This document shows, in pieces, positions 1 through 10,258 of a stretch of DNA of 64,000 bases. Positions within the stretch are counted from its first letter, which is position 1, and each line of letters begins with the position of its first letter. The translations under genes were made by a program, and so were the position numbers. Where the stretch lies: positions 271,130-335,129 of the forward strand of contig NZ_VUOS01000007.1 in NCBI RefSeq assembly GCF_009829325.1. Reading direction: 5' to 3'. The notes below the pieces were generated by a model. It was not told where the DNA came from, did not search any database, and saw nothing but the letters and a program-made list of their open reading frames with translations. The DNA is from Nocardia sp. CY41 (GTDB taxonomy: Bacteria; Actinomycetota; Actinomycetes; Mycobacteriales; Mycobacteriaceae).

Positions 1-477
1 GCGCGCCGCGCAGGTCTAGCCGCAGGGAACAGAGGAGACTCCCTGATCCGGCTCGGCGGGCACGCGCGGTTCCTGCGGTACCGAGCGCGTGGTTCGTTTC
101 GCCGTCGACGATCTGCGGCGACAGCAGGAAACTCTTCTCCGCGCCGGCAAGCCGTTCGCCGAAGGCGGCGGAGGGATGCCATCGCTGTTCGTTCGACGGC
201 TCGCGGGATCGCGGCCGAAACTCGGCGCACGCCCGTTCGATCGGAGGCCCTTGCTCACAAGCCACCTCATGGCGGTTCAGGCACGCCGGCTCTCTAGTAG
301 ACGACCGTTTTGCCCTGCCTTCGCTTCGGCGGTGTTCGCGGGGAGCGCGGCTGTGTCATCGCCTCTACGCATCCCGGAGTCGGTGTCCTGGACCGCGATC
401 ACCGGCGCGCTGCTGGACGAAGGCGGTGTCGCACGGCAGCGACCGATCGGGTGGACCGAAGTCGCACCGAAAACGGC
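1..477. other. No supported gene
   Basis: This stretch lies downstream of the SLT transglycosylase gene. It has overlapping open frames on both strands, but they are arginine- and proline-rich shadows of GC-rich DNA with no recognisable motif or ribosome binding site. A gene truncated by the window edge cannot be excluded. Confidence 0.4.
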
Positions 478-510
478 AGCGCCTCCGCGTCGTGCAGACG
501 AGGAGGCGCT
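478..510 (-). terminator. Hairpin terminator after the SLT gene
   Basis: The arms agcgcctcc (478-486) and ggaggcgct (502-510) pair perfectly, with a further four pairs inside (cgtc/gacg) around a short loop. It lies 18 bases past the stop codon of the minus-strand transglycosylase gene. On that strand it is followed shortly by a run of four T residues, as in intrinsic terminators. Confidence 0.6.
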
Positions 511-527
511 TGCTCGGATCCAAGGGC

Positions 528-1112
528 TCAGTAGGCCCCGTTGACGTTGTCCATCGAGCCGTACCGGTGCGCCGCGTAGTTGCAGGCGGCGGTGATGTTG
601 GCGACCGGGTCCCAGATGTCGAAGGCGGTGCCGTCGACGTGGTAGGCGTTGAAGGTCGGGTCGATCACTTGCAGCAGGCCCTTGGAGGGGGTGCCTTTGG
701 CGGCGTTGGAGTCCGACAGGTTGATGGCGCGGGGATTGCCGCCGGATTCCCGCATGATGTTGCGGTGGATGCCCTCGTAGCTCCCCGGAATCCCGTGCAG
801 GCGCATGACGTCGAGGGACTGGCGAATCCAGCCGTCGAGATTGTCCTCGTAGACCGGGGGCGGCGCGGGCAGGAAGCCCTGCGGCGCCGGCGCGGGCAGT
901 CCCGGCACCGCGGGCAGCTCCGGTAGCGCGGGCAGTCCCGGCAGGGCCGGGAGATCGAACGGCGCGGCGACCGGCGTCACCGGGGCCGCAGTGCTGTCGT
1001 CGGCCACCGCCACACCGGCGGAGAAGCCGACGGCGATCACGCCGACGGTCGCGGCGATGGCAGCGCCCTTGACGAGTGACGGGCGGCGGAAAGAAAGGCG
1101 TGCGTCAGGCAT
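528..1112 (-). CDS. Secreted SLT-domain lytic transglycosylase-like protein
   Basis: This 194-residue protein has an N-terminal signal peptide (basic start, hydrophobic stretch, cleavage near AVADD at about residue 38). A proline/leucine-rich spacer of PALPGL-like repeats follows (about 52-80), and the C-terminal ~100 residues form a soluble lytic transglycosylase-like domain. The likely catalytic glutamate is in IMRESGGNP, followed by GLLQVIDPTF and AACNYAAHRYGS, typical of this fold. The family cleaves peptidoglycan glycan strands outside the membrane. The ATG at 1112 was chosen because it starts the signal peptide; AAGGA lies about 12 bases upstream. The gene stands alone with its own hairpin terminator. 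The substrate is inferred from the family only. Confidence 0.85.
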   Translation of the reverse strand: MPDARLSFRRPSLVKGAAIAATVGVIAVGFSAGVAVADDSTAAPVTPVAAPFDLPALPGLPALPELPAVPGLPAPAPQGFLPAPPPVYEDNLDGWIRQSLDVMRLHGIPGSYEGIHRNIMRESGGNPRAINLSDSNAAKGTPSKGLLQVIDPTFNAYHVDGTAFDIWDPVANITAACNYAAHRYGSMDNVNGAY

Positions 1113-1830
1113 CGAGAAATCAGTTCCTTGTTCGTGCGGCGATCCGGCCGGAAAAACCAGCGCGGGATCCACGGCGAGACCTGGTCAGGTGTTCGCCGTC
1201 TCGGCTCGTGTGCGGTTTTCGGATTTCGTTGTGAAAGCCAGGGTTCGAATCCTGGCGGCGCGACGCGGTGCACAAGTCGGGGCGGTGCCCTACGGTGCCG
1301 CTGCCGTACCCGGAGAGAAACAAGCCGTTGGAGCTGTGGAGCTGGTTTCTCGGGTCTCTTCCGGACCTGATCTCAGCTTGATCACGACGGGTGAATATTT
1401 GGTGAATGAAAAATTAATGTTCGGAATTGTCGATCTTGGGTTGCCCTGGCCCGGTATGGAAACGGCGCGCCGACCTGGACTTTTGCATGTAAACGTGATT
1501 TGCGTCACAAGTAGTGAATTGGCAGTAACGAGACCAATATGTCTCGATCCGATCACTGAGACCGCTGAATCAGGGTGGATGACAACCGTCCGACGCAAGT
1601 TATGGGTGAATCGAACGCGCCGAGTGACGGCGATCGAAATCCTTCCGAGCGCATCCGAGCGTGTCGCCGTAAATGGCGGTTCGGTGCTTCGAACGCTTCT
1701 CTCGAAAGCGGAAGCGACCGTATGACAAGGGGATCACTCCCATGTTCGAACGAGATCCTCTAGCCCCCAGTGCATTGCCGGTGGCAAGGGTTCTGCGACC
1801 CCGGATCTGGAGACGGCCACGAGGCGGGTG
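1113..1830. other. Long upstream region, no supported gene
   Basis: About 700 bases separate the transglycosylase gene from an ATPase remnant. Around 1390-1430 the sequence is unusually AT-rich for this genome, compatible with a promoter for the minus-strand gene. At 1237-1255 there is a tRNA T-arm-like sequence (ggttcgaatcc loop) without the rest of a tRNA. I could not fit a known riboswitch consensus here with confidence. Confidence 0.4.
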
Positions 1831-2076
1831 TCATGGCCTGCGCCGGGCACTGCGAGCATCGAAGGGGCAAGGCCGTCGTAGTCGTGGCGGTGCCTGCAAT
1901 CCGCCGACCAGCTCCGCGCCTTGGAATGCGGATTGCGCGACCGTGGCGGTGAACTCTTCCCGCTCGGCGACTGGATTGCGGCCGCGCGTTGCCTGGAAGA
2001 CCAGGTAGTGATGGTTCGACCGGTCGCGGAATTCCTGCACGAGTCGTGGCTTCCCGACTCGTCGGCGACCGGTCAC
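1831..2076 (-). pseudogene. Remnant of a P-loop ATPase (AAA, archaeal-ATPase type)
   Basis: The 81-codon frame opens with TGRRRVGKPRLVQEF and continues YLVFQATRGRNPVAERE. This resembles the start of DUF234/archaeal-type ATPases, whose Walker A normally reads GRRRVGKS/T. Here the residue after the catalytic lysine is proline, so nucleotide binding should be damaged. After about 60 residues the family resemblance is lost and the frame ends in arginine-rich noise, far short of the several hundred residues expected. It is most simply a decayed N-terminal fragment. The family identity is recognition by eye. Confidence 0.55.
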
Positions 2077-2134
2077 GATGACGGCACGGGTACGGGTGGT
2101 GCCCGTGCCGTGGACCCCCGTGCTCGATGCCGAT

Positions 2135-3076
2135 TCAGCCGAGGAACTCCTCGATCAGCGGAATGGTGTCGGCGGGGCAGTCTTCGTGCACGGTGTGACC
2201 GCAACCGGGCAGCACCTCGGCGGTGGCGTTCGGGATGCGCGCGGCCAGGCGTTCGGCCTGGGTGGGCGGCAGCCATTCGTCGGCGCCGCCCCAGAGCACC
2301 AGGGTCGGAGCGCTTACGCGGGCCAATTCGGCGTCGGTGCGGCGGTAATCGAGATTCCGCCACAGCGCGAGGAAGCCATCGCGGTTGTCCGGACGTGCGA
2401 ACGGCGGCCACAATTCACCGATCATCTCGTCGGTGACGAGGTGCTTGTGGTGGAACGTGCCGCGGATGCTGTCGGTGAAGAAGTCGCGGGTGGTGAGTTT
2501 CGTGGCGAGTTCACCGAGCAGCGGGGTCTGGAACAGCGGTGTCACGGGCGCCTTTTCGGCGTCGAGCCCCGGCGCGTCGAGCAGGATCAGCCGGTCGACC
2601 CGCTCGGGGTGCTGTTCGGCGAAGTACAAGCTCCACGCGCCGCCCCACGAATGGCCTACCAGCGCCGCGCGATCCAGGCCGACGGCGTCGAAGAACGCGC
2701 CGACGGCCTCGGCCATGGCGGGCAGATCGAACGCGAAGCCGGGGCGGCGCAGTTCGGTATATCCCTGACTGGGTAGATCGACCGCGTACACGGTGTGCTG
2801 TCGCGCCAGCGCGGGAATCACCTCGCGCCATGAGTACTGCCACAGACCGCCACCCGCGATGAGCACGACCGGCGATCCCTGGCCGGTCACCGTGTAATGA
2901 AACCGGGCCAGGTCGGTCTCCGCATAGCGGGAATGGATGCGGTCGAGATAGGACGGCCGGTCGGGGGAGGCCGGCGGGTTCCAGGCGTAGGCCACCGGCA
3001 GTACGGCTGCGAACAGCGCGGCGACGACGGCGGCGAGTCCGAGGGCGAGTCGACGGGTCCGGATACCGAGTCTCAT
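2135..3076 (-). CDS. Exported or membrane-anchored alpha/beta hydrolase
   Basis: This 313-residue protein starts with a basic stretch and a hydrophobic segment (about residues 9-31, ending AVLPVAYAW). It is therefore a signal peptide or N-terminal anchor protein. The rest is an alpha/beta hydrolase: an oxyanion region VVLIAGGG, nucleophile elbow GHSWGG, the acid in WGGADEW, and the histidine in GCGHTVHED near the C-terminus. All three catalytic residues are present. The substrate is unknown; the family includes esterases, haloperoxidase-like enzymes and epoxide hydrolases. The ATG at 3076 was chosen because GGAG lies six bases upstream; an in-frame ATG at 3088 is the alternative. No operon partner is evident. 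Confidence 0.85.
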   Translation of the reverse strand: MRLGIRTRRLALGLAAVVAALFAAVLPVAYAWNPPASPDRPSYLDRIHSRYAETDLARFHYTVTGQGSPVVLIAGGGLWQYSWREVIPALARQHTVYAVDLPSQGYTELRRPGFAFDLPAMAEAVGAFFDAVGLDRAALVGHSWGGAWSLYFAEQHPERVDRLILLDAPGLDAEKAPVTPLFQTPLLGELATKLTTRDFFTDSIRGTFHHKHLVTDEMIGELWPPFARPDNRDGFLALWRNLDYRRTDAELARVSAPTLVLWGGADEWLPPTQAERLAARIPNATAEVLPGCGHTVHEDCPADTIPLIEEFLG

Positions 3077-3521
3077 GGTGCGCTCCATGGTTGGCTGAGT
3101 TGGTTTCGACTCCTGGACGAGCCGGAGACCAGCGACGTGACGCGGTGTGGTCACCCTCACACGTCGAACCCGGCATGCGGTCGAGGAGATCGGCGAAGCG
3201 CGAAGTGTTCCGGCAGATGGCATCGAGCCGAACTCGGATGGCGCATGTGCACCGAAGAGACCGGAGTGCGTGATCCGGCGCGGTTGTCAGCCGGGCTGCC
3301 CCACTGATCCCTCGATCGTCACGTCGCAGGGCAGCCGCACGGCGTCCACGAGCGTCCTGATCTATCGGTGCTCACCGATTCAAGTGTGCGCTTGCATGTG
3401 GTGACGAGTTCGACGATGTGTGCGGCGGCAGGACGTGCTTCGCCCAGGCCGCGCCGATATGCGACAGCCCCCGCGCACACGAAGAGTGGGCGCGAGGGCC
3501 GAAGCTGCTAGGTGAAATAGG
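3077..3521. other. Intergenic, nothing recognised
   Basis: This stretch lies between the start of the hydrolase gene and the stop of lipA, both on the minus strand. It probably holds the hydrolase promoter and the lipA transcript end. The plus-strand open frames have no motif and no ribosome binding site. Confidence 0.4.
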
Positions 3522-4637
3522 TCAGCTGCCGAACCTGGCCAGAACGGCGCCGGCTTCCTGGGAGGCGGTGCCTTCCTCGGCGAGATGCGCCATTTCCGGT
3601 GCGATCTCGCGCCCGTGGTGGGCCATCGCCTGGGCGTACAGCCGTCCGGCCCGATAGGAGGAGCGGACCAGCGGGCCTGCCATCACGCCGGCGAAGCCGA
3701 TTTCCTCGGCCGTCTTGGAATGCTCGACGAACTCCTCCGGCTTCACCCAGCGGTCGACCGGGTGGTGGCGGGGGGACGGGCGCAGGTATTGGGTGATGGT
3801 GAGGATGTCGCAGCCTGCCTCGTGCAGGTCGCGCATGGCCTGGGTGACTTCCTCGGGGGTTTCGCCCATGCCGAGGATGAGGTTCGACTTGGTGACCAGC
3901 CCGGCTTCGCGGGCGGCGGTCAGAACCGCGAGGGAACGCTCGTAGCGGAAGGCCGGGCGGATGCGCTTGAAGATGCGGGGGACCGTTTCGAGATTGTGCG
4001 CCAGCACTTCCGGACGCGCGGAGAAGACCTCGGCGAGTTGGTCGGGGTTCGCGTTGAAGTCGGGGATCAGCAGTTCCACGCCCGTGTGCGGGTTCGAACG
4101 CTTGATGGCGCGGACTGTTTCGGCGTAGAGCCACGCGCCGCCGTCTTCGAGATCGTCGCGAGCGACGCCGGTGATGGTGGAGTAGCGCAGGCCCATGGCC
4201 TGGACGCTCTCGGCGACGCGGCGGGGCTCGTCGCGGTCCAAGGCGGCGGGCTTGCCGGTGTCGATCTGGCAGAAGTCGCAGCGGCGGGTGCATTGCTCGC
4301 CGCCGATCAGGAAGGTGGCCTCGCGATCTTCCCAGCATTCGAAGATGTTGGGGCAGCCCGCTTCCTCGCAGACCGTGTGCAGGCCCTCACGCTTCACCAA
4401 GCCTTTGAGCTCGGAGTATTCGGGGCCCATGGTGGCGCGGGTGCGGATCCACTTGGGCTTGCGCTCGATGGGGGTTTCCGCGTTGCGGGCTTCGATGCGC
4501 AAGAGTTTGCGACCGTTCGCCGCCCGCGCGTCGGGCCCGGCGGAGATGCCCTGCGTGGCCACGGAGGGCCCCGGGAGTGCCGCAACAGGTTCCGCTGCGG
4601 AGGCGTTGTGTGGTGTCGGGGTGTCGACTGAGGTCAC
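3522..4637 (-). CDS. lipA: Lipoyl synthase
   Basis: This radical SAM enzyme inserts two sulfur atoms into protein-bound octanoyl groups to make lipoyl cofactor. The 371-residue protein has the auxiliary-cluster cysteines in [12 protein letters not shown] and the SAM-cluster motif CTRRCDFC, followed by [19 protein letters not shown] and the C-terminal RSSYRAG, where a conserved serine ligates the auxiliary cluster. Length and motif order fit LipA. The GTG at 4637 is preferred: it lies just downstream of lipB, and the extra upstream codons are not conserved-looking. lipB ends only ten bases upstream on the same strand, so the two are probably one operon. They serve the E2 protein encoded nearby at 7861-9636. 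Confidence 0.95.
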   Translation of the reverse strand: MTSVDTPTPHNASAAEPVAALPGPSVATQGISAGPDARAANGRKLLRIEARNAETPIERKPKWIRTRATMGPEYSELKGLVKREGLHTVCEEAGCPNIFECWEDREATFLIGGEQCTRRCDFCQIDTGKPAALDRDEPRRVAESVQAMGLRYSTITGVARDDLEDGGAWLYAETVRAIKRSNPHTGVELLIPDFNANPDQLAEVFSARPEVLAHNLETVPRIFKRIRPAFRYERSLAVLTAAREAGLVTKSNLILGMGETPEEVTQAMRDLHEAGCDILTITQYLRPSPRHHPVDRWVKPEEFVEHSKTAEEIGFAGVMAGPLVRSSYRAGRLYAQAMAHHGREIAPEMAHLAEEGTASQEAGAVLARFGS

Positions 4638-4647
4638 TTGATCGACC

Positions 4648-5394
4648 TTACGCCGTCGTGATCGGACGCTGGGGGGTGGTGTCGCCAGGAGTGACACGAG
4701 GAATATGGCGCTCGGTTACCGGCAGGTCGCCGTCGAGCGCGCGGATGATGGCGTCGGCCACCAGCGGCTTCATCTCGGCGACGGTCACTTCGCGGCCGAG
4801 TTCGCGGGTCAGCGTGGTGACGCCCGCGTCGCGGATGCCGCAAGGAACGATGGCTTGGAACCCATCCAGGGCGGCGTTGCAGTTGAACGAGACGCCGTGC
4901 AGGGCCACGCCGCGCTGCACGCGCACGCCGACGGCGGCGATCTTGCGTTCGGCGTACAGCTCGGTGGCGGGCAGCCAGACGCCGGAGCGGCCCTCGACAC
5001 GGCCGCAGGCGAGGCCGAGATCGGTGCACACTGTGATCAACGCCTCCTCGAGGCGGCGCACGTAGCCGACGACGTCGACCGGCTCGGCGAGCCGCACGAT
5101 GGGATAGCCGACCAGTTGGCCGGGGCCATGCCAGGTGATCTTGCCGCCGCGGTCGACCCGCACCACCGGGCTGCCGTCGATCGGCAGGTCGTCGGCCTCG
5201 GTGCGGCGGCCGGCGGTGTACACCGAGGGATGCTCGAGCAGCAGCAGATGATCCGATCCGTTGCCCTCGGCGCGCTGGTCGGCGATGCTGCGCTGCAGCT
5301 CCCAGGCGGCGTGATAGTCGATGAGTCCGAGATCCTCGACCACGATCGGGGTCGAATCGAATCGGGCGGACACGGTGGTGCGCGGGTTGGTCAC
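4648..5394 (-). CDS. lipB: Lipoyl(octanoyl) transferase
   Basis: LipB moves octanoyl from acyl carrier protein to the lipoyl-domain lysine, ahead of LipA. The 248-residue protein has the family motif [17 protein letters not shown], a [11 protein letters not shown] region, and the active-site cysteine and lysine regions [19 protein letters not shown] and [10 protein letters not shown]. The GTG at 5394 gives the usual length; the open frame continues further 5' but becomes arginine-rich. It precedes lipA by ten bases in the same direction. Confidence 0.93.
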   Translation of the reverse strand: MTNPRTTVSARFDSTPIVVEDLGLIDYHAAWELQRSIADQRAEGNGSDHLLLLEHPSVYTAGRRTEADDLPIDGSPVVRVDRGGKITWHGPGQLVGYPIVRLAEPVDVVGYVRRLEEALITVCTDLGLACGRVEGRSGVWLPATELYAERKIAAVGVRVQRGVALHGVSFNCNAALDGFQAIVPCGIRDAGVTTLTRELGREVTVAEMKPLVADAIIRALDGDLPVTERHIPRVTPGDTTPQRPITTA

Positions 5395-5867
5395 GGCGAC
5401 GACGGTACGCCCACGAGGTGAGCCGATTCCAGCACCTCGATGGAGAATCCGCACCGTCGATCGCGGTTGCCAGGGAAACAGCTGGAAGGTTGCCGCGACA
5501 GCGGCGCCGATCCGGGGACCCTGAGCTCGACGCGGCCCCGGCGCCACGCGGCCCGTCGCATCGCCTCTCACGCATTCTGAGTCGCCGCGCTACTTCTGGG
5601 TCGGCTCCGCTGATGTGAACGAGGGTCACGGTTCTGTGGCTTGGACGGGTTGCCGCATCGAAGTGCCTGGTGCGAAGAACACTCTTTTCGCCACGCGCTC
5701 CGCGAGCCGCGCCGCAGCGAATCGAGAGGCGCCGTCGTCCTGTGTCCGCATCGGTTCGGCGGGTCCCGCCAGCCCTGAGAAGCTCGGTCGAGCGAGCGAT
5801 ATGTTCGGTATTTCTGAGTGGGGCCGCTCGTGCGGCTTCCGCGGGTACCGACGGCGGGTGGGAGTGA
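5395..5867. other. Intergenic between lipB and a divergent membrane-protein gene
   Basis: About 470 bases hold the divergent promoters of lipB (minus) and the small membrane protein (plus). No conserved open frame or clear RNA motif was seen. Confidence 0.4.
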
Positions 5868-6290
5868 ATGTCGTTTCTGAGTAAGAGGTGGCAAGTTTTC
5901 CTGGCAGGTAGCGTCGCATTGATCGTCGTCAGCCTGCTGTGCGTGATTGTTTCCGACCGATTGGAGACAAACTACGGGCCTGACTTCTGCCGCCTACCGT
6001 TGTCGCCGTGGTTCTTCGTGGTGAACTGGTCTTTGATCGTCCTGGCTGCGGCCTCGGTGGTGTGCACGATCGCCGCGGCGATCGGGAGCAGGTCACCGAT
6101 CATCGCACTGCTGATGCTGCTGGGACTACTGCTGCCCGGACTCTTCTTCCTCTACATCGGTGTGGCCGTCGACGGCGACTCGAGGGCTCCTGGCCATAAG
6201 GCTCCTCACCAACATCACTGCCTGAGTGTGACCCCCTTTTCGGCGACTGAGCTTTTCGATGACCAGAGCCGGAACGAACCGGCACGGTAG
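5868..6290 (+). CDS. Small integral membrane protein, unknown function
   Basis: This 140-residue protein has three hydrophobic segments (about 10-28, 46-70 and 76-100), with a cysteine-containing loop after the first. The C-terminal ~35 residues are polar and histidine-rich. No family was recognised. The ATG at 5868 has a good GGGAG five bases upstream, which supports expression. The last third may be less constrained, as its composition resembles non-coding sequence. It stands alone on the plus strand between lipB and a GNAT gene. Confidence 0.6.
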   Translation: MSFLSKRWQVFLAGSVALIVVSLLCVIVSDRLETNYGPDFCRLPLSPWFFVVNWSLIVLAAASVVCTIAAAIGSRSPIIALLMLLGLLLPGLFFLYIGVAVDGDSRAPGHKAPHQHHCLSVTPFSATELFDDQSRNEPAR

Positions 6291-6399
6291 ACCCTATGGC
6301 AGCGCTCGAGGACCGCTCGTCACTGTTCGGATTCGTTCGAACGCCCTCGTGACGGCACTGCGCCGTTCATGGATGTCGGCATCGAAGACCGGCGCCAGG

Positions 6400-6936
6400 T
6401 CAGTCGACCTCGACCGGCAAGGTCAGCTGCATGAGGGTCAAGTCCATCCAGCGGCCGAATTTGTGGCCTACCTCGGGAAGTACGCCGACGGTGCGGAAGC
6501 CGAACCGTTCGTGCAGCAGGATCGAACCGGTGTTGCCGGATTCGATGGCCGCGATCATGGCGTGCACCGCGCCGCCCCGGCGCGCACGGTCGATCAGCTC
6601 GGTGAGCAGGGCGGTGGCGATGCCGCGCCGCTGGAAGCGTTCGTCGACGTACACCGAGTTCTCGACCGTGTAGCGGTAGCCGGATTTGGTGCGCCAAGGC
6701 CCGTAGCTCGCGTAACCCGCAAGGGCGCCGTCGATCTCGGCGACCAGCACGGGCAGCCCCGCACCGGTGCGGGCCTGGAACCAGCCGAGGCGCTCCTCCA
6801 GGCCGACCCGCTCGGTATCCCAGATCGCGGTGGAGGCGGCGATATTCGCGTTGTGGATCTCCAGGATCGCCGGAAGGTCATCGGTGGTCGCGTCGCGGAT
6901 GACGGTGGCGGGCCTGGTGTCGAGTCGATCGGTCAT
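6400..6936 (-). CDS. GNAT N-acetyltransferase, phosphinothricin-acetyltransferase-like
   Basis: This 178-residue GNAT-fold enzyme has the opening [20 protein letters not shown] and the W(F)QAR...YASYGPWR pattern of the Pat/Bar and MddA amino-acid acetyltransferases. The acetyl-CoA loop is [13 protein letters not shown], and RWMDLTLMQ is near the end. The acceptor substrate is unknown; family members acetylate phosphinothricin, methionine sulfone or similar amino acids. The start ATG at 6936 overlaps the stop of the upstream epimerase gene (ATGA), suggesting translational coupling. Confidence 0.85.
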   Translation of the reverse strand: MTDRLDTRPATVIRDATTDDLPAILEIHNANIAASTAIWDTERVGLEERLGWFQARTGAGLPVLVAEIDGALAGYASYGPWRTKSGYRYTVENSVYVDERFQRRGIATALLTELIDRARRGGAVHAMIAAIESGNTGSILLHERFGFRTVGVLPEVGHKFGRWMDLTLMQLTLPVEVD

Positions 6937-7841
6937 CGAGGGTCTCCGGGTCGTCCCACCGCGGCCGCCAGCGCGGCGCCGATGGTGGGATGGTGGAACT
7001 GGTAGCCCGCTTCCTCGAGGGCGGTGGGAATGGCCCTGGGCCCGCGCAGAATCGCCTCCTGCGCCATCTCGCCGACCAGCGCGTGCAGCGCGAACGCCGG
7101 GACCACCAGCGGAGTGGGACGACGCAGCGCCCGGCCGAGCGCGCGGCTGAACTCGGCGTTGGTGACCGGTGCGGGGCCGACCACGTTGATCGGGCCGGAC
7201 ACCGTGTCGTGGGTGAGCGCGAAGACGATCGCGCCGATCTCGTCGTCCAGCGAGATCCACGGCGTGTACTGGCGGCCGCTGCCCAGCCGCCCGCCCAGGC
7301 CGAGCGCGTACAGCGGGTGCAGCATGCCGAGCATGCCTCCGGTGCGCGACAGCACCACCGCGCTGCGCAACAGCACCGTACGCACACCGGCCGCCGCGGC
7401 GGGCTCGGCCGCCTTCTCCCAGTCCCGGCACAGCGTGGCCAGGAATCCCGAACCGGCGGGAGATGTCTCGTCCACCACCCGATCGCCGGTGTCGCCGCCG
7501 TAGTAGTGCACGCCGCTGGCGTTGAGCAGCACAGGCACCCCCGCGGCGGCCACCGCACCGGCCAGCACGTCGGTCGGGGTGATCCGGCTGTCGCGCAGCT
7601 CCTGTTTGAAGCTGCCGGTCCAGCGCCGCCGGCCGACGCCCGCCCCACACAGGTTGACCACGGCGTCGGCGTCGCGCAGCGCCCGCTCGTCCAGGTGGGC
7701 GCGGGCCGGATTCCAGGCGAATTCGTCCGGGCCCGCCGCTTTTCTGCGCACCAGCCGGGCGACCTCGTGCCCGTCGCGGCGCAGAGCCGCGACGAGCGCC
7801 GTCCCGATCAATCCGGACGAGCCGGCGATCACGACCTTCAT
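6933..7841 (-). CDS. TIGR01777-family NAD(P)-dependent sugar epimerase-like protein
   Basis: This 302-residue SDR-type protein has the N-terminal Rossmann motif [11 protein letters not shown], then [23 protein letters not shown] and [12 protein letters not shown]. These are hallmarks of the YfcH/SulA-like family, whose reaction is not established. It lies 19 bases after the E2 gene on the same strand and overlaps the acetyltransferase by four bases. The same adjacency to dlaT is known in mycobacteria (Rv2216), so this is a conserved neighbourhood. Confidence 0.88.
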   Translation of the reverse strand: MKVVIAGSSGLIGTALVAALRRDGHEVARLVRRKAAGPDEFAWNPARAHLDERALRDADAVVNLCGAGVGRRRWTGSFKQELRDSRITPTDVLAGAVAAAGVPVLLNASGVHYYGGDTGDRVVDETSPAGSGFLATLCRDWEKAAEPAAAAGVRTVLLRSAVVLSRTGGMLGMLHPLYALGLGGRLGSGRQYTPWISLDDEIGAIVFALTHDTVSGPINVVGPAPVTNAEFSRALGRALRRPTPLVVPAFALHALVGEMAQEAILRGPRAIPTALEEAGYQFHHPTIGAALAAAVGRPGDPR

Positions 7842-7860
7842 ACGTGCCGCGGGACCTTCC

Positions 7861-9636
7861 TCACAGGCCGAGATCGGCCTCGAACGCCGCTTCCTCGAGC
7901 CGGTGCCGGATCGTGGTCAGGAAGCGACCGGCGTCGGCGCCGTCGATCAGGCGGTGGTCGTAGGTGAGCGGCAGGTAGCACATCGAACGGACACCGATGG
8001 ACTCGTTGCCGGTCTCGTCGGTCACCACGACGGGACGCTTCACGATCGCGCCCGTGCCCAGCATGGCCGCCTGCGGCGGAACCAGGATCGGGGTGTCGAA
8101 CAGCGCGCCCTGGCTGCCGATATTGGTGATGGTGAACGTGCCGCCGGCCAGCTCGTCGGGCTTGAGCCCGCCGGTGCGAGCGCGGTTGGCGATGTCGGCG
8201 ATGGCGCGGGCCAGACCGGCCAGCGACAGGTCGCTGGCGTTGTGGATCACCGGGGACAGCAGGCCCTGCTCGGTGTCGACGGCGATGCCGAGGTGCACCG
8301 AGGCGTGGTAGGTGATCTCCTTGCTGGACTCGTCGTAGCTGGCGTTGACGTTCGGGTGCACGCCGAGCGCCTCGACCACGGCCTTGGCGAAGAAGGGCAG
8401 GAACGTCAGGTTGACGCCCTCGCGGTCCTTGAACGCCGCCTTGGCCTGGTTGCGCAGCGCGGCGATCTTGGTGACGTCGGCCTCGTGCACCTGGGTCAGC
8501 TGCGCCGTGGTCTGCAGCGACTCGCGGGTCTTGGTCGCGGTGATCTGGCGGATGCGGTTGGCCTTCTGCACGGTGCCGCGCAGGTGGGCCAGCTCCGGGC
8601 TTGCCGCGGCGGGAGCGGAGGGCGCCTTCGCCGCCGGGGCGGACGCGGCCGGAGCGGCGGCCGGAGCGGGGGCCTTCTTGGCCTCGGCGGCGGCGAGCAC
8701 GTCCTGCTTGCGAATGCGGCCTCCGACACCGGAACCGGTGATCGTGGCGAGGTCGACGTTGTTCTCCTCGGCCAGTTTGCGCACCAGCGGGGTGACGTAG
8801 GGGGTTGCGCCGTTGGAGGATTCGGCAGCAGCCGCTGCGGCGGGCGCGGGCTTGGGAGCCGGTGCGGGCGCGGGCGCCGCGGCCGGAGCAGGCGCGGCGG
8901 CGGCCGGAGCCGGTTCGGGCTTCGGAGCCGGTTCGGGCTTCGGTGCGGGCGCGGGTTCGGGAGCCGGGGCAGGCGCGGGAGCCGGGGCGGCGGCCGCCGG
9001 GGAACCGCTGCCGATCACGCCGAGCTGTCCACCCACCGCGACGACGTCGTCTTCCTGGGCGGTGATCTCCAACAGGGTGCCCGCGACGGGGGAGGGGATC
9101 TCGGTGTCGACCTTGTCGGTGGAGACCTCGAGCAGCGGCTCGTCGACGGCGATCTCGTCGCCGACCGACTTCAGCCACCGGGTGACGGTGCCCTCGGTGA
9201 CCGACTCGCCGAGTTCCGGCATCTTGACCGGGGTGCCGTCACCGGAGGACGCGGGCGCGGCCTGGGCGGCGGGCGCGGATTCCTCGGCGGGAGCGGCCTG
9301 GGGTTCGGCGGCGGGCGCCTCCTCGGAGGCGACCGGGGTCTCCTGCGCGGGCGCCGCGGCTTCCGGAGCGGGCGCGGGAGCGGACGACTGCGCCTCACCG
9401 GCCTCGCTGATCACGCCGAGCTCGCCGCCGACCTCGACCACGTCGTCCTCGTTCGCGACGATCTTCGACAGCACACCCGCCGCGGGGGACGGGATTTCGG
9501 TGTCGACCTTGTCGGTGGAGACTTCGAGCAGCGGCTCGTCGACCTCGACCGTGTCTCCTTCCTGCTTCAGCCACCTGGTCACCGTTCCCTCGGTGACGCT
9601 CTCACCAAGAGCGGGCATCTGGACGGAGAAGGCCAT
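7861..9636 (-). CDS. dlaT: Dihydrolipoamide acyltransferase, E2 component
   Basis: This E2 subunit of 2-oxoacid dehydrogenase (and in mycobacteria also peroxynitrite reductase) complexes carries acyl groups on lipoyl lysines. The 591-residue protein has two N-terminal lipoyl domains, each with the motif [12 protein letters not shown] (around residues 40-50 and 160-170). They are joined by Ala/Pro/Glu-rich flexible linkers that give highly biased DNA. A peripheral subunit-binding domain follows ([16 protein letters not shown]), then a C-terminal catalytic domain ending with [13 protein letters not shown], which holds the active-site histidine. The start is the ATG in [14 protein letters not shown]. 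It heads a probable operon with the epimerase and GNAT genes. It could equally be called sucB-like; dlaT is chosen for the gene order. Confidence 0.92.
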   Translation of the reverse strand: MAFSVQMPALGESVTEGTVTRWLKQEGDTVEVDEPLLEVSTDKVDTEIPSPAAGVLSKIVANEDDVVEVGGELGVISEAGEAQSSAPAPAPEAAAPAQETPVASEEAPAAEPQAAPAEESAPAAQAAPASSGDGTPVKMPELGESVTEGTVTRWLKSVGDEIAVDEPLLEVSTDKVDTEIPSPVAGTLLEITAQEDDVVAVGGQLGVIGSGSPAAAAPAPAPAPAPEPAPAPKPEPAPKPEPAPAAAAPAPAAAPAPAPAPKPAPAAAAAAESSNGATPYVTPLVRKLAEENNVDLATITGSGVGGRIRKQDVLAAAEAKKAPAPAAAPAASAPAAKAPSAPAAASPELAHLRGTVQKANRIRQITATKTRESLQTTAQLTQVHEADVTKIAALRNQAKAAFKDREGVNLTFLPFFAKAVVEALGVHPNVNASYDESSKEITYHASVHLGIAVDTEQGLLSPVIHNASDLSLAGLARAIADIANRARTGGLKPDELAGGTFTITNIGSQGALFDTPILVPPQAAMLGTGAIVKRPVVVTDETGNESIGVRSMCYLPLTYDHRLIDGADAGRFLTTIRHRLEEAAFEADLGL

Positions 9637-9895
9637 GTCCGTTGACTCCTCTGACTGCTCGACGGGTTCTACAACAGTTGATCTCGCTGCGGACGCCCGC
9701 CGCGGGTCGCGACGGTAGTCCGGAAGCCACCGATCATTGTGCGTGGCACCGGAGATCCGTGTGGTTCTTGTACCGCGGTCCATCCTTGCACTCGCGCGCA
9801 AGCTACGTAGCACAGGGCGGCCAACTGCAGGGAGCTGGCAGTATGGGAGAACCGGCGGTGAACATTCTCCGGTGCAGGAAAGGAGGTGCGCGTCG

Positions 9896-10258
9896 TTGGG
9901 TTTGCTGGATCGTTTCCGTAACGGCGCCGCCCGGGGCGGGGGCGCTCTACGTGGGGGTTCGGTGTCCGGGCAGGACGCTCGCTACTTGGCCGACTGGGTG
10001 CGCACGCACGTGGGCGTCGAGGGCTACATCGAACCGAAGACCACGGTGACCGATGTCACAGTGGTGCTTGTTGCCGCAGATGGTGAATGGACGCGGCGGA
10101 TCGTCGGCGAGCGTGGTGCGCAACGGCTTGCCAAGGATTTGCACATCCCCGTCTACGACGTGCACAAGACCGGATATCCCCAGCGGATGCGCGACTACGA
10201 CGCCCGCAGAAGGGTGCAGCGGCAGCGCGAGATGGAGCGGGATCTGTACGACCTCTGA
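9896..10258 (+). CDS. Conserved hypothetical protein beside pepA
   Basis: This 120-residue protein of unknown function begins [16 protein letters not shown] and ends in a highly charged helix. The start is inferred as TTG at 9896 because a perfect AGGAGGT lies nine bases upstream; the longer frame further 5' has no such signal. It has no transmembrane segment or signal peptide. The middle contains [16 protein letters not shown] and a compact alpha/beta-looking region. It converges on the aminopeptidase gene, whose abnormal extension runs antisense through its last 200 bases. Proteins of this kind are sometimes labelled oxidoreductase, but I see no cofactor motif. Confidence 0.7.
   Translation: MGLLDRFRNGAARGGGALRGGSVSGQDARYLADWVRTHVGVEGYIEPKTTVTDVTVVLVAADGEWTRRIVGERGAQRLAKDLHIPVYDVHKTGYPQRMRDYDARRRVQRQREMERDLYDL

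Noticed and set aside
1113..1600. c-di-AMP (ydaO-type) riboswitch upstream of the SLT gene
   Set aside because: The position would fit known cell-wall hydrolase leaders, but I could not align the consensus with confidence.
7522..9645. A 707-codon Gly/Arg-rich open frame on the plus strand
   Set aside because: It is antisense to the E2 gene; its low complexity comes from the Ala/Pro linkers and lipoyl repeats of dlaT read backwards.
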